Shown: piece by piece, positions 38,056 to 47,997 of the stretch
Layout of the letters: every line of letters starts with the position of its first letter
How positions within the stretch are numbered: position 1 is the first letter of the stretch
Source of the DNA: Pampus argenteus
Lineage: Eukaryota > Chordata > Actinopteri > Scombriformes > Stromateidae
DNA length: 64,000 nt
Assembly: GCA_036937835.1 (NCBI GenBank)
Contig: CM072879.1
Coordinates: 13,695,001 to 13,759,000 of the forward strand
Direction of reading: 5' to 3'
The notes under the pieces: model-generated
Database searches by the model: none
What the model saw: the letters and a program-made list of their open reading frames with translations, nothing else
What the model was told of the DNA's origin: nothing
Translations under genes and position numbers: made by a program

Positions 38056-40996
38056 GCACACACACACACGCGCACACACACACGCGCACACACACACACA
38101 AACACGTTAGTCATACTTCCAAATGAAGTTACCGGTGTAAAACAAAGAACCCCAGTTGCTCATTTCAACTGTTCATTCATACTTTTTTTTCCTTCCTGAG
38201 GTAAATTTGCAAATAGAAATCGTGTATTTGCGCAGCATGTGAGAAAAAGCTCAGACCTTCACGCAGCTGCATGTATTTACACAGCAGTTACCAAGAAGCC
38301 AATCACTAGAGAGAAAAAAAACGTGTTTGCCAGAAAAACAACTTATTCAAAAAAAATGCTCAAACTGAGTACAGAGTCCTTCTTTTCTTCACCGGACAAA
38401 TCGCTTAATTTAAAATCATGAATTCCTCATGACACACACATATTAAGGACACACACACTCTTATTCAGGACATCTACATACCTCCATGCACAATATGTGT
38501 GTGTGCACTGATTGCTTTCACTGGTTAGAGTCATTTCGAGTCACAGCACACTGCAATCTACTGACACTTGACTGCTGGCTTTGTTACCCTGTTGTCTTTC
38601 TCTGTTATTCTCTGGCTGCCTGTCTGTCTAGAATAGAAGAAAACAAACTTGAGTAGAATATGTAGCAGACAACTGCACAGAATACAAAATAAAATAAAAA
38701 AATAAAAATCAGATCAAAACGGTAGATAGTCTTGCAGGACAGAAAAGAAGAATATGGACAAACAGAGTTCTGTGCAGTGTAGTGGACTGCTCCTGTAAGA
38801 TCTCTGACTGTAGTCAAGTGTTTCTATAAATACAGGCCTCCTGCACTGCTCTGCAATTTACACACACACGGAAACACACGCACATACACACACACCACTG
38901 CCACGCCTGTATTAGCCTGCTCTAGACCAGCTGCAGGAGAAGTTAAGTCAAGTCAGAAAGGTGTAGCTTTTACTCTGCCCTCTATGTGAAGTGGGCCTAA
39001 AAACTGATCGCTGCCCAAATTTACTGTCAAAGACCACTGAAATAAGTAATTCATGTGGTGTAGACACAGCAAGTGAGCTGAATGAAGGCAGCCGGAGAGG
39101 AACTAAACACAAAATCATCAAGTGGATAAGCTAATTACCAGTGAGAGCCTTGTTTGCTGGTTTCCTAATTCAGAGACACTATCTGGAACCTGTAAAAAGC
39201 TCAGTGAATGTATTTTCCATTAATGTGCAGTTGAATTAATAGTTGGGAGAGAAGAATTTCTTTTACAACCAAGACTGTTGATATTGTCTCATCACATCAT
39301 TCATGTTCACTTAAATTGAAAAGTGAATAAATGAAAAATGTGACCATAACAGTATCTACACCAGACATGTATAAACATTCACTTTATCTACAACATACCA
39401 AACTGTGACTCTGATAATGCAGGCACATCCATTACCTTGAATTAACTTCTACGACAGTCACAGATCACAGCACTACACAAACTGACGCTTGACCTCAGGA
39501 TTACAATTGCAAGTGTGCAGAAGTGCACTCCTATTAGTATACTGTGGGTCTTAGCCTCTTAGCCGCAGGATACAGCAAACAAGGCTCAGCACCAAAGCCC
39601 CCCCATCACAGTTGGGAAAATACATAACACAGAGTAGCCTATTTCAGGGATGTTTCAGTTGTACTTGACAGTGACATTAGACTGTTGAGCATCTATTTAT
39701 ATCCATTTTGTTTACAGTCTGGGCAAGCAAAGGATTTTATAAACCAGTTTGTAAACCAGTGTATTAGCATAGGCCAGACAACATGTTTTCCATGGTAACG
39801 TGCAATAGGACTGCAGCTAAAGATTTTTATTTTATTTTTTTTTTCAATTTTCAATTAAGCGTTTCTTTAAGTTATGTCAAAAAAAGGAAGGATGCACATC
39901 TAGAGTTTATGGTGATGTCTTCACATCAATCAGCCAAAGAGGTTGCTCGGGGTTTAATGTTCATCTCTTGCATGTATATAATTTGATTAACTGCAAATTT
40001 GTTTAGGAAAGTACAAAATCAGCAAATGTTGATAATGCATTACAGAACATGGACTGTGTAATTCAGTCCCCTTTACATATACTGGAAGCGCATTAGTCAG
40101 CAATCTCTTCACAGCCAGTAACAGTATTAAGAATAATTACAGCAAGCAAAACTTGTGTTTCAATGTTCATAGGGGTGACTATTGTCTTAAGACAGACTTG
40201 AAATATAGTGAACCGACCCTTTAATCTGACCATGCTTCAAATGTCTTGTTTTGTCTGATCATCGGGCCAAAAATCAAAACATATTCAATTTAAAAATGAC
40301 ATAAAACTGATAAAAGCACCAATCACGTCACATTTAAGAAGCAAGAACCAGCAAATATTTGTTTTTGTTATCAGGACTGTTGCAGATTAACTATGTCGAT
40401 CAACAAAAATTGATTAATCAACTCTTGTTTCTGCTGCATTTTCAAATATTAATATTGTAGATATATGCTGATATGCACCTTATCTACTATATTAGCTAAT
40501 TAATAAGAGTTTAGAGAATAGAGGATTAGTTTTGAGAATAATCCACACATGAAACGAATAACTCTTCATAAGTGGGCCAATTAGTTTGGTTTATGAAAGT
40601 CTTCACACAAAACAAAAGTAGAAAATTAAAAGAGACACAGCAGGGAAGAAATTAAACACTTTAGGAGTAAACTGTAGCTTAATCCGGTACATTTATTTAC
40701 CGCAGGTTAGAGTTAACTCCACATACTACATTGACTCCATGTGACTGTGGCAGTAACGTTAGCTCACTCTTCCTTTCAACTGCTCCAACTTACTAAAAAA
40801 GAAAAGTCCTTGGTCCTCGTTACACTGCTGTAAAGCTAACTAAACTTATAACGAACATGAATAAGTGAGAAAAGCGGAAAGGAAACAGCTAACGCCAACC
40901 CAAGCGAAAGCAGGGTGAACGTTAAAAACCAACCATCTCATAATTTCTCTTTTAACGGTTGAAAATAATCCCCAGAAAACACAACATCACTCACCC
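33015..40996. other. Distal half of ptk2 5' intron
   Basis: Polypurine stretch at 33230-33500, short (GT)n/(CA)n tracts, and the GT/CG/CA cluster at 37892-38100. The frames here are low-complexity or lack any recognisable protein. Nothing else stands out. Confidence 0.5.
37892..38100. repeat. (GT)n facing a CG/CA alternating tract
   Basis: About 14 GT units (37892-37920), then 75 bp later a 105-bp purine-pyrimidine alternating run of CGCG, CACA and CGCACA units (37996-38100). The second part has high Z-DNA-forming character, and the pair is inverted. Confidence 0.95.
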
Positions 40997-41230
40997 TGAC
41001 TTGTTCCAGGGGACGTCCGGGAGGTTTGTGTTGACTTTACCGGTGGGATAACTTGTTAGCAGTCGGTGAATACTCCGTTTTTTTTCAGTTGGAGAGCAGG
41101 GAGTAGTTACAGATAGTGTTTTTCTTTTTTCTTTTTTTTTGCTCCTGTCTGTCTCCCCCCTCTTTCCCTCGCGTCGCCTGTTCCTGCTTCCCTTCTCCAC
41201 ATCCAGAATTCCAATATGGCTGCTGCTGCT
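40997..41230 (-). promoter_or_regulatory. ptk2: Probable ptk2 non-coding exon 1 and core promoter
   Basis: A strong minus-strand donor (GTCAGG then GTGAGTGATG, at 40987-40999) ends a CpG-bearing stretch that includes GGCGACGCGAGGG. Farther upstream is a minus-strand GCAGCAGCAGCCATATTGG (about 41209-41231), like the YY1-type GCNGCCATNTT motif often found at vertebrate start sites. The position fits: 17.7 kb upstream of the first coding exon, with no other strong candidate nearer the tRNA array. The 105-codon minus-strand frame at 40991-41308 is treated as untranslated. The exact start site cannot be set. Confidence 0.5.
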
Positions 41231-41772
41231 GGGAGCTACAGAGGGGCAGAGCGAACTACTCCCTCTGAGGAAAGACCGCAGGTACAACAGGCAGCAACCC
41301 AGCCTCATTTATGAATAGATGTGTGGATGAGAACTGCAGCTGTTAATCGATCGACAGAAGATATGATCATAAAAATCGATGAATAGTTCTGATGGGTAAT
41401 AAAAAAATTATATATTTATATATATGTTCTGCGTTCTTTAATTGAATTCATATGAATAAAGTTTGGTGTAAATTATAAACAAATCTGCAACCATTAAAAT
41501 TATGCATAACCAACTGATAAACCATCGAGTTGAACCTGTGGCTTTGAGGGCCGTTGGGGGTCTGAGCCTAGAAGTAGTTACCCGCTTTGAACCACTTTTT
41601 AGAGGGTTTTTTTATGTTAAAGACAGGTCTCTGATTCTTGTATACACGCAGGTTTGAAGACGACATCTGGTGGTCATTTCTTGCCTTCTCATCATTGCAG
41701 TGTATGTAGGTTTACTAATAGCCCCGGGGTATGGTTTTCCACTCACTGTTGTGAAAAGACGTTAAAGAGTAC
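41231..41772. other. Gap between ptk2 promoter and tRNA array
   Basis: No open gene is seen. It separates the probable ptk2 start region from the 3' end of the last tRNA-His gene by about 0.5 kb. A TTTT run at about 41755-41758 (minus strand) lies about 20 nt past that tRNA. Confidence 0.6.
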
Positions 41773-41780
41773 CAAGATGA

Positions 41781-41852
41781 TGCCGTGACCCGGATTCGAA
41801 CCGGGGTTGCTGCGGCCACAACGCAGAGTACTAACCACTATACGATCACGGC
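41781..41852 (-). tRNA. tRNA-His (GTG), array copy 1 (3'-most)
   Basis: 72 nt including discriminator A73. Acceptor stem GCCGTGA/TCACGGC, anticodon arm CTGCG-TTGTGGC-CGCAG with anticodon GTG, T-arm CCCGG-TTCGAAT-CCGGG, A box TCGTATAGTGG and B box GGTTCGAATCC all present. The base before G1 is C, so the essential G-1 is not encoded. This last gene has its own left flank, with a TTTT terminator about 20 nt downstream. Confidence 0.98.
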
Positions 41853-42054
41853 GAGTTACACATGCTGATGAAATGACTTAGTGTCATAGTTTAGTCAGCA
41901 GAATTCGTTGAGAATGATGAGAAGGTTTTAGCAAATCGTGTCAATTATGAAAAAGAGTATGTTTAGAAAAGGACCAGGGTCTAAGCTCTAACGAACAGTG
42001 ATTGCTATGGCAACCATCTATGTTAATAAGTCTGTGCTTGTTTCCACAAGACGA

Positions 42055-42126
42055 TGCCGTGACCCGGATTCGAACCGGGGTTGCTGCGGCCACAACGCAG
42101 AGTACTAACCACTATACGATCACGGC
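42055..42126 (-). tRNA. tRNA-His (GTG), array copy 2
   Basis: Identical to copy 1. Its left flank reads ACGATG, not the usual GATGATG. Confidence 0.98.
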
Positions 42127-42328
42127 GAGTTACACATGCTGATGAAATGACTTAGTGTCATAGTTTAGTCAGCAGAATTCGTTGAGAATGATGAGAAGGT
42201 TTTAGCAAATCGTGTCAATTATGAAAAAGAGTATGTTTAGAAAAGGACCAGGGTCTAAGCTCTAACGAACAGTGATTGCTATGGCAACCATCTATGTTAA
42301 TAAGTCTGTGCTTGTTTCCACAAGACGA

Positions 42329-42400
42329 TGCCGTGACCCGGATTCGAACCGGGGTTGCTGCGGCCACAACGCAGAGTACTAACCACTATACGATCACGGC
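42329..42400 (-). tRNA. tRNA-His (GTG), array copy 3
   Basis: Identical to copy 1, with the same ACGATG left flank as copy 2. Confidence 0.98.
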
Positions 42401-42602
42401 GAGTTACACATGCTGATGAAATGACTTAGTGTCATAGTTTAGTCAGCAGAATTCGTTGAGAATGATGAGAAGTTTTTAGCAAATCGTGTCAATTATGAAA
42501 AAGAGTATGTTTAGAAAACGACCAGGGTATAAGCTCTAACGAACAGTGATTGCTATGGCAACCATCTATGTTAATAAGTCTGTGATTGTTTCCACAAGAT
42601 GA

Positions 42603-42674
42603 TGCCGTGACCCGGATTCGAACCGGGGTTGCTGCGGCCACAACGCAGAGTACTAACCACTATACGATCACGGC
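42603..42674 (-). tRNA. tRNA-His (GTG), array copy 4
   Basis: Identical tRNA. The 5' flank has a private CTGATG to CGGATG change at about 42688. Confidence 0.98.
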
Positions 42675-42876
42675 GAGTTACACATGCGGATGAAATGACT
42701 TAGTGTCATAGTTTAGTCAGCAGAATTCGTTGAGAATGATGAGAAGTTTTAAGCAAATCGTGTCAATTATGAAAAAGAGTATGTTTAGAAAACGACCAGG
42801 GTCTAAGCTCTAACGAACAGTGATTGCTATGGCAACAATCTATGTTAATAAGTCTGTGCTTGTTTCCACAAGATGA

Positions 42877-42948
42877 TGCCGTGACCCGAATTCGAACCGG
42901 GGTTGCTGCGGCCACAACGCAGAGTACTAACCACTATACGATCACGGC
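42877..42948 (-). tRNA. tRNA-His (GTG), array copy 5, T-arm variant
   Basis: One substitution, at 42889: C61 becomes T on the tRNA strand. The invariant G53-C61 pair becomes G-U and the B box becomes GGTTCGAATTC. Reduced TFIIIC binding or stability is likely. Confidence 0.95.
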
Positions 42949-43150
42949 GAGTTACACATGCTGATGAAATGACTTAGTGTCATAGTTTAGTCAGCAGAAT
43001 TCGTTGAGAATAATGAGAAGTTTTTAGCAAATCGTGTCAATTATGAAAAAGAGTATGTTTAGAAAAGGACCAGGGTCTAAGCTCTAACGAACAGTGATTC
43101 CTATGGCAACCATCTATGTTAATAAGTCTGTGCTTGTTTCCACAAGATGA

Positions 43151-43222
43151 TGCCGTGACCCGGATTCGAACCGGGGTTGCTGCGGCCACAACGCAGAGTA
43201 CTAACCACTATACGATCACGGC
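43151..43222 (-). tRNA. tRNA-His (GTG), array copy 6
   Basis: Identical to copy 1. In the spacer to its left, TGATTGC is changed to TGATTCC. Confidence 0.98.
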
Positions 43223-43424
43223 GAGTTACACATGCTGATGAAATGACTTAGTGTCATAGTTTAGTCAGCAGAATTCGTTGAGAATGATGAGAAGTTTTAA
43301 GCAAATCGTGTCAATTATGAAAAAGAGTATGTTTAGAAAACGACCAGGGTCTAAGCTCTAACGAACAGTGATTGCTATGGCAACAATCTATGTTAATAAG
43401 TCTGTGCTTGTTTCCACAAGATGA

Positions 43425-43496
43425 TGCCGTGACCCGGATTCGAACCGGGGTTGCTGCGGCCACAACGCAGAGTACTAACCACTATACGATCACGGC
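43425..43496 (-). tRNA. tRNA-His (GTG), array copy 7
   Basis: Identical to copy 1. The 5' flank has GAAATCACTT where the other units have GAAATGACTT. Confidence 0.98.
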
Positions 43497-43698
43497 GAGT
43501 TACACATGCTGATGAAATCACTTAGTGTCATAGTTTAGTCAGCAGAATTCGTTGAGAATGATGAGAAGTTTTAAGCAAATCGTGTCAATTATGAAAAAGA
43601 GTATGTTTAGAAAACGACCAGGGTCTAAGCTCTAACGAACAGTGATTGCTATGGCAACAATCTATGTTAATAAGTCTGTGCTTGTTTCCACAAGATGA

Positions 43699-43770
43699 TG
43701 CCGTGACCCGGATTCGAACCGGGGTTGCTGCGGCCACAACGCAGAGTACTAACCACTATACGATCACGGC
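43699..43770 (-). tRNA. tRNA-His (GTG), array copy 8
   Basis: Identical to copy 1. Confidence 0.98.
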
Positions 43771-43972
43771 GAGTTACACATGCTGATGAAATGACTTAGT
43801 GTCATAGTTTAGTCAGCAGAATTCGTTGAGAATGATGAGAAGTTTTTAGCAAATCGTGTCAATTATGAAAAAGAGTATGTTTAGAAAACGACCAGGGTAT
43901 AAGCTCTAACGAACAGTGATTGCTATGGCAACAATCTATGTTAATAAGTCTGTGATTGTTTCCACAAGATGA

Positions 43973-44044
43973 TGCCGTGATCCGGATTCGAACCGGGGTT
44001 GCTGCGGCCACAACGCAGAGTACTAACCACTATACGATCACGGC
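43973..44044 (-). tRNA. tRNA-His (GTG), array copy 9, T-stem variant
   Basis: One substitution, at 43981: G65 becomes A on the tRNA strand, giving a C49-A65 mismatch at the base of the T stem. The A and B boxes are intact. Confidence 0.95.
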
Positions 44045-44246
44045 GAGTTACACATGCTGATGAAATGACTTAGTGTCATAGTTTAGTCAGCAGAATTCGT
44101 TGAGAATGATGAGAAGTTTTTAGCAAATCGTGTCAATTATGAAAATGAGTATGTTTAGAAAAGGACCAGGGTATAAGCTCTAACGAACAGTGATTGCTAT
44201 GGCAACCATCTATGTTAATAAGTCTGTGATTGTTTCCACAAGATGA

Positions 44247-44318
44247 TGCCGTGACCCGGATTCGAACCGGGGTTGCTGCGGCCACAACGCAGAGTACTAA
44301 CCACTATACGATCACGGC
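44247..44318 (-). tRNA. tRNA-His (GTG), array copy 10
   Basis: Identical to copy 1. Confidence 0.98.
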
Positions 44319-44520
44319 GAGTTACACATGCTGATGAAATGACTTAGTGTCATAGTTTAGTCAGCAGAATTCGTTGAGAATGATGAGAAGTTTTAAGCAA
44401 ATCGTGTCAATTATGAAAAAGAGTATGTTTAGAAAACGACTAGGGTCTAAGCTCTAACGAACAGTGATTGCTATGGCAACAATCTATGTTAATAAGTCTG
44501 TGCTTGTTTCCACAAGATGA

Positions 44521-44592
44521 TGCCGTGACCCGGATTCGAACCGGGGTTGCTGCGGCCACAACGCAGAGTACTAACCACTATACGATCACGGC
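44521..44592 (-). tRNA. tRNA-His (GTG), array copy 11
   Basis: Identical tRNA. The adjoining left spacer has GACCAGG changed to GACTAGG. Confidence 0.98.
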
Positions 44593-44794
44593 GAGTTACA
44601 CATGCTGATGAAATGACTTAGTGTCATAGTTTAGTCAGCAGAATTCGTTGAGAATGATGAGAAGTTTTAAGCAAATCGTGTCAATTATGAAAAAGAGTAT
44701 GTTTAGAAAACGACCAGGGTCTAAGCTCTAACGAACAGTGATTGCTATGGCAACAATCTATGTTAATAAGTCTGTGCTTGTTTCCACAAGATGA

Positions 44795-44866
44795 TGCCGT
44801 GACCCGGATTCGAACCGGGGTTGCTGCGGCCACAACGCAGAGTACTAACCACTATACGATCACGGC
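44795..44866 (-). tRNA. tRNA-His (GTG), array copy 12
   Basis: Identical to copy 1. Confidence 0.98.
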
Positions 44867-45068
44867 GAGTTACACATGCTGATGAAATGACTTAGTGTCA
44901 TAGTTTAGTCAGCAGAATTCGTTGAGAATGATGAGAAGTTTTTAGCAAATCGTGTCAATTATGAAAAAGAGTATGTTTAGAAAACGACCAGGGTATAAGC
45001 TCTAACGAACAGTGATTGCTATGGCAACCATCTATGTTAATAAGTCTGTGCTTGTTTCCACAAGATGA

Positions 45069-45140
45069 TGCCGTGACCCGGATTCGAACCGGGGTTGCTG
45101 CGGCCACAACGCAGAGTACTAACCACTATACGATCACGGC
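45069..45140 (-). tRNA. tRNA-His (GTG), array copy 13
   Basis: Identical to copy 1. Confidence 0.98.
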
Positions 45141-45342
45141 GAGTTACACATGCTGATGAAATGACTTAGTGTCATAGTTTAGTCAGCAGAATTCGTTGAG
45201 AATAATGAGAAGTTTTAAGCAAATCGTGTCAATTATGAAAAAGAGTATGTTTAGAAAACGACCAGGGTCTAAGCTCTAACGAACAGTGATTGCTATGGCA
45301 ACAATCTATGTTAATAAGTCTGTGCTTGTTTCCACAAGATGA

Positions 45343-45414
45343 TGCCGTGACCCGGATTCGAACCGGGGTTGCTGCGGCCACAACGCAGAGTACTAACCAC
45401 TATACGATCACGGC
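45343..45414 (-). tRNA. tRNA-His (GTG), array copy 14
   Basis: Identical to copy 1. Confidence 0.98.
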
Positions 45415-45616
45415 GAGTTACACATGCTGATGAAATGACTTAGTGTCATAGTTTAGTCAGCAGAATTCGTTGAGAATGATGAGAAGTTTTTAGCAAATCG
45501 TGTCAATTATGAAAATGAGTATGTTTAGAAAACGACCAGGGTCTAAGCTCTAACGAACAGTGATTGCTATGGCAACAATCTATGTTAATAAGTCTGTGCT
45601 TGTTTCCACAAGATGA

Positions 45617-45688
45617 TGCCGTGACCCGGATTCGAACCGGGGTTGCTGCGGCCACAACGCAGAGTACTAACCACTATACGATCACGGC
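45617..45688 (-). tRNA. tRNA-His (GTG), array copy 15
   Basis: Identical tRNA. The 5' flank reads GAGCTACAC; the other units have GAGTTACAC. Confidence 0.98.
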
Positions 45689-45890
45689 GAGCTACACATG
45701 CTGATGAAATGACTTAGTGTCATAGTTTAGTCAGCAGAATTCGTTGAGAATGATGAGAAGTTTTTAGCAAATCGTGTCAATTATGAAAATGAGTATGTTT
45801 AGAAAACGACCAGGGTCTAAGCTCTAACGAACAGTGATTGCTATGGCAACAATCTATGTTAATAAGTCTGTGCTTGTTTCCACAAGATGA

Positions 45891-45962
45891 TGCCGTGACC
45901 CGGATTCGAACCGGGGTTGCTGCGGCCACAACGCAGAGTACTAACCACTATACGATCACGGC
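45891..45962 (-). tRNA. tRNA-His (GTG), array copy 16
   Basis: Identical to copy 1. Confidence 0.98.
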
Positions 45963-46164
45963 GAGTTACACATGCTGATGAAATGACTTAGTGTCATAGT
46001 TTAGTCAGCAGAATTCGTTGAGAATGATGAGAAGTTTTTAGCAAATCGTGTCAATTATGAAAAAGAGTATGTTTAGAAAACGACCAGGGTATAAGCTCTA
46101 ACGAACAGTGATTGCTATGGCAACCATCTATGTTAATAAGTCTGTGCTTGTTTCCACAAGATGA

Positions 46165-46236
46165 TGCCGTGACCCGGATTCGAACCGGGGTTGCTGCGGC
46201 CACAACGCAGAGTACTAACCACTATACGATCACGGC
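46165..46236 (-). tRNA. tRNA-His (GTG), array copy 17
   Basis: Identical to copy 1. Confidence 0.98.
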
Positions 46237-46438
46237 GAGTTACACATGCTGATGAAATGACTTAGTGTCATAGTTTAGTCAGCAGAATTCGTTGAGAATG
46301 ATGAGAAGTTTTTAGCAAATCGTGTCAATTATGAAAATGAGTATGTTTAGTAAACGACCAGGGTCTAAGCTCTAACGAACAGTGATTGCTATGGCAACCA
46401 TCTATGTTAATAAGTCTGTGCTTGTTTCCACAAGATGA

Positions 46439-46510
46439 TGCCGTGACCCGGATTCGAACCGGGGTTGCTGCGGCCACAACGCAGAGTACTAACCACTATA
46501 CGATCACGGC
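46439..46510 (-). tRNA. tRNA-His (GTG), array copy 18 (5'-most)
   Basis: Identical tRNA, but its 5' flank is unique sequence, with A before G1 and a TGACGTTAAATGG-like segment about 10 nt upstream on the minus strand. The spacer 3' of it has AGTAAACGACC, losing the TTTT seen in the other units. Confidence 0.98.
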
Positions 46511-47230
46511 TGACCATTTAACGTCAGCAACAGACATAACTGTCCCCAACACTGACCGTGGTAATTAGCAACGGAGAACACCGAAGGTTTTACGTCATCA
46601 TAGTTCTGATCTCAGCAGGAACGTTTGTTGTAATCAGCATGACTTTATGTGCACCTGAGGGTCATCCTAGGGCATCACGCCGTGTTAATCTGGACCTGCT
46701 GCCACAAAGTTAACACACACTTTCAGTTGAAGTAGAGATGTGGTCCTGAAAGGGATAAGTATAAACTAATTATCTCACCTGGTATGCACAAAAATGGTAA
46801 CAACCTGTGAATCATAATCTAATATCTGTAAACGTGATGCATCCTCCGCCTCTCTCTGTATTATTACAATGTGGACACTTCATCACTCCACAGTCAACAC
46901 TGCCCTCTGCTGGGCTCAAAGTAGCAGCACGTCTGACAACACATTAAATCACACAAACACACAATGAAGTACAACAGGACACAGCCAAAGCAATAATCTT
47001 TTCAATACATTCTTTCATTTTTTTTATCATTCCAGTTTCACTCAGTGATTCCAGCACTGACATAACAATCTCCTAACTGGATCCAGTTCTTTTTTCTACA
47101 TTCCTACACATCTTCTGACCCCTCAGAATAATCCTTCAACTTTCCTTTGAGGGGTCACCAGCCCCAGGTTGGGAACCACTGGCCTAGAGAGTAAATTAAA
47201 GCTGGTTGAAAATAAAGTCAAAATCAAGAC

Positions 47231-47236
47231 TTTATT
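47231..47236 (-). terminator. dennd3: Candidate dennd3 polyadenylation signal
   Basis: TTTATT on the plus strand is AATAAA in the sense of dennd3, giving a 3' UTR of about 1.3 kb. No canonical signal was noticed closer to the stop codon. A second TTTATT-like stretch lies nearby. Low certainty. Confidence 0.3.
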
Positions 47237-47958
47237 TCAAAAGTGTATTTATGTCATACATTGTTGGTTAAAATGTAAAAATCTTGTCAATGGTCGTTGA
47301 GATAAAATACAGTTTCATATTAGATATTTAAAAAAAAATCATCTGAACATTAAACAAACTAATAGTTGTTGCAGTCACCAGTTGACTGTAAATATTCATG
47401 TTCATCTGCTATTTACAGTTCATAAATACATTAATAAAAGCTATGCAAATGTATTCCTACTTCTTTACTCTCATTTTTCTTCAATTTGTCAGAGACTAAA
47501 TGGTTGTGGAATATTGAAAAAGTGAGAAAATATAGAAAACTTGGTGTTCTCCACATGTGACCTTCAGTCTGTCCTGTTTCACTTTGTTATTCCCTCTGAA
47601 ACAACACAAAGTGATGCATCTAAGACTACTGTATTAAAATAAAATGTACAAAACAGGAATGCCTTCATATTTTAAATTCGGCCCAGACATTTGACTTAAA
47701 ATCATAAATAACTATACTTTTGATAAGAGAAAGAAGTTATTTTAGTCAGGCATTATGACTAGTTTTTCCGTTAATTTCTCTTCTACTTCATATCTTCTGT
47801 CAGATGGTGTATAAAAACTGTCAATTGTTAAAACCAACTGTCAGGTAACAGATAAATATGCACTTGTGGGGGAAATATATAGAGAAAAATGACACTTCAC
47901 TATCTGACAATGAGGTAAGTACTTGGTTAAGAAATACAATAAGAGTTAAGTATTGTCA

Positions 47959-47960
<2 letters not shown>

Positions 47961-47994
<34 letters not shown>
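47961..47994. repeat. (TA)n microsatellite
   Basis: About 17 AT units, within the presumed dennd3 3' UTR. Confidence 0.95.

Positions 47995-47997
<3 letters not shown>

Larger units (their letters stand above)
41773..46510 (-). repeat. Tandem array of 18 tRNA-His genes, exact 274-bp period
   Basis: Seventeen complete 274-bp units (72-bp tRNA plus 202-bp spacer) plus one terminal tRNA. The tRNA starts are spaced at exactly 274 bp from 41781 to 46439 (17 x 274 = 4658), with no indel anywhere. Spacers differ at a handful of sites that recur in several copies: AAGTTTTTAGC/AAGTTTTAAGC, AAAACGACC/AAAAGGACC, GGGTCTAAG/GGGTATAAG, CAACAATC/CAACCATC, GTGCTTG/GTGATTG, GAAAAAGAG/GAAAATGAG. The alleles are reassorted among units, which indicates gene conversion or unequal crossing-over. 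The right edge is abrupt: the sequence after 46510 is unrelated to the spacer. Confidence 0.98.

Noticed and set aside
40991..41308. 105-codon minus-strand frame over the ptk2 promoter region
   Set aside because: A good splice donor sits at its end, but the peptide is basic and low-complexity without known FAK similarity. It is better explained as 5' UTR.
41773..46510. CRISPR-like or ordinary satellite interpretation of the 274-bp repeats
   Set aside because: The unit contains a full cloverleaf tRNA-His with A and B boxes. The spacers are near-identical rather than unique, and the genome is a vertebrate one.
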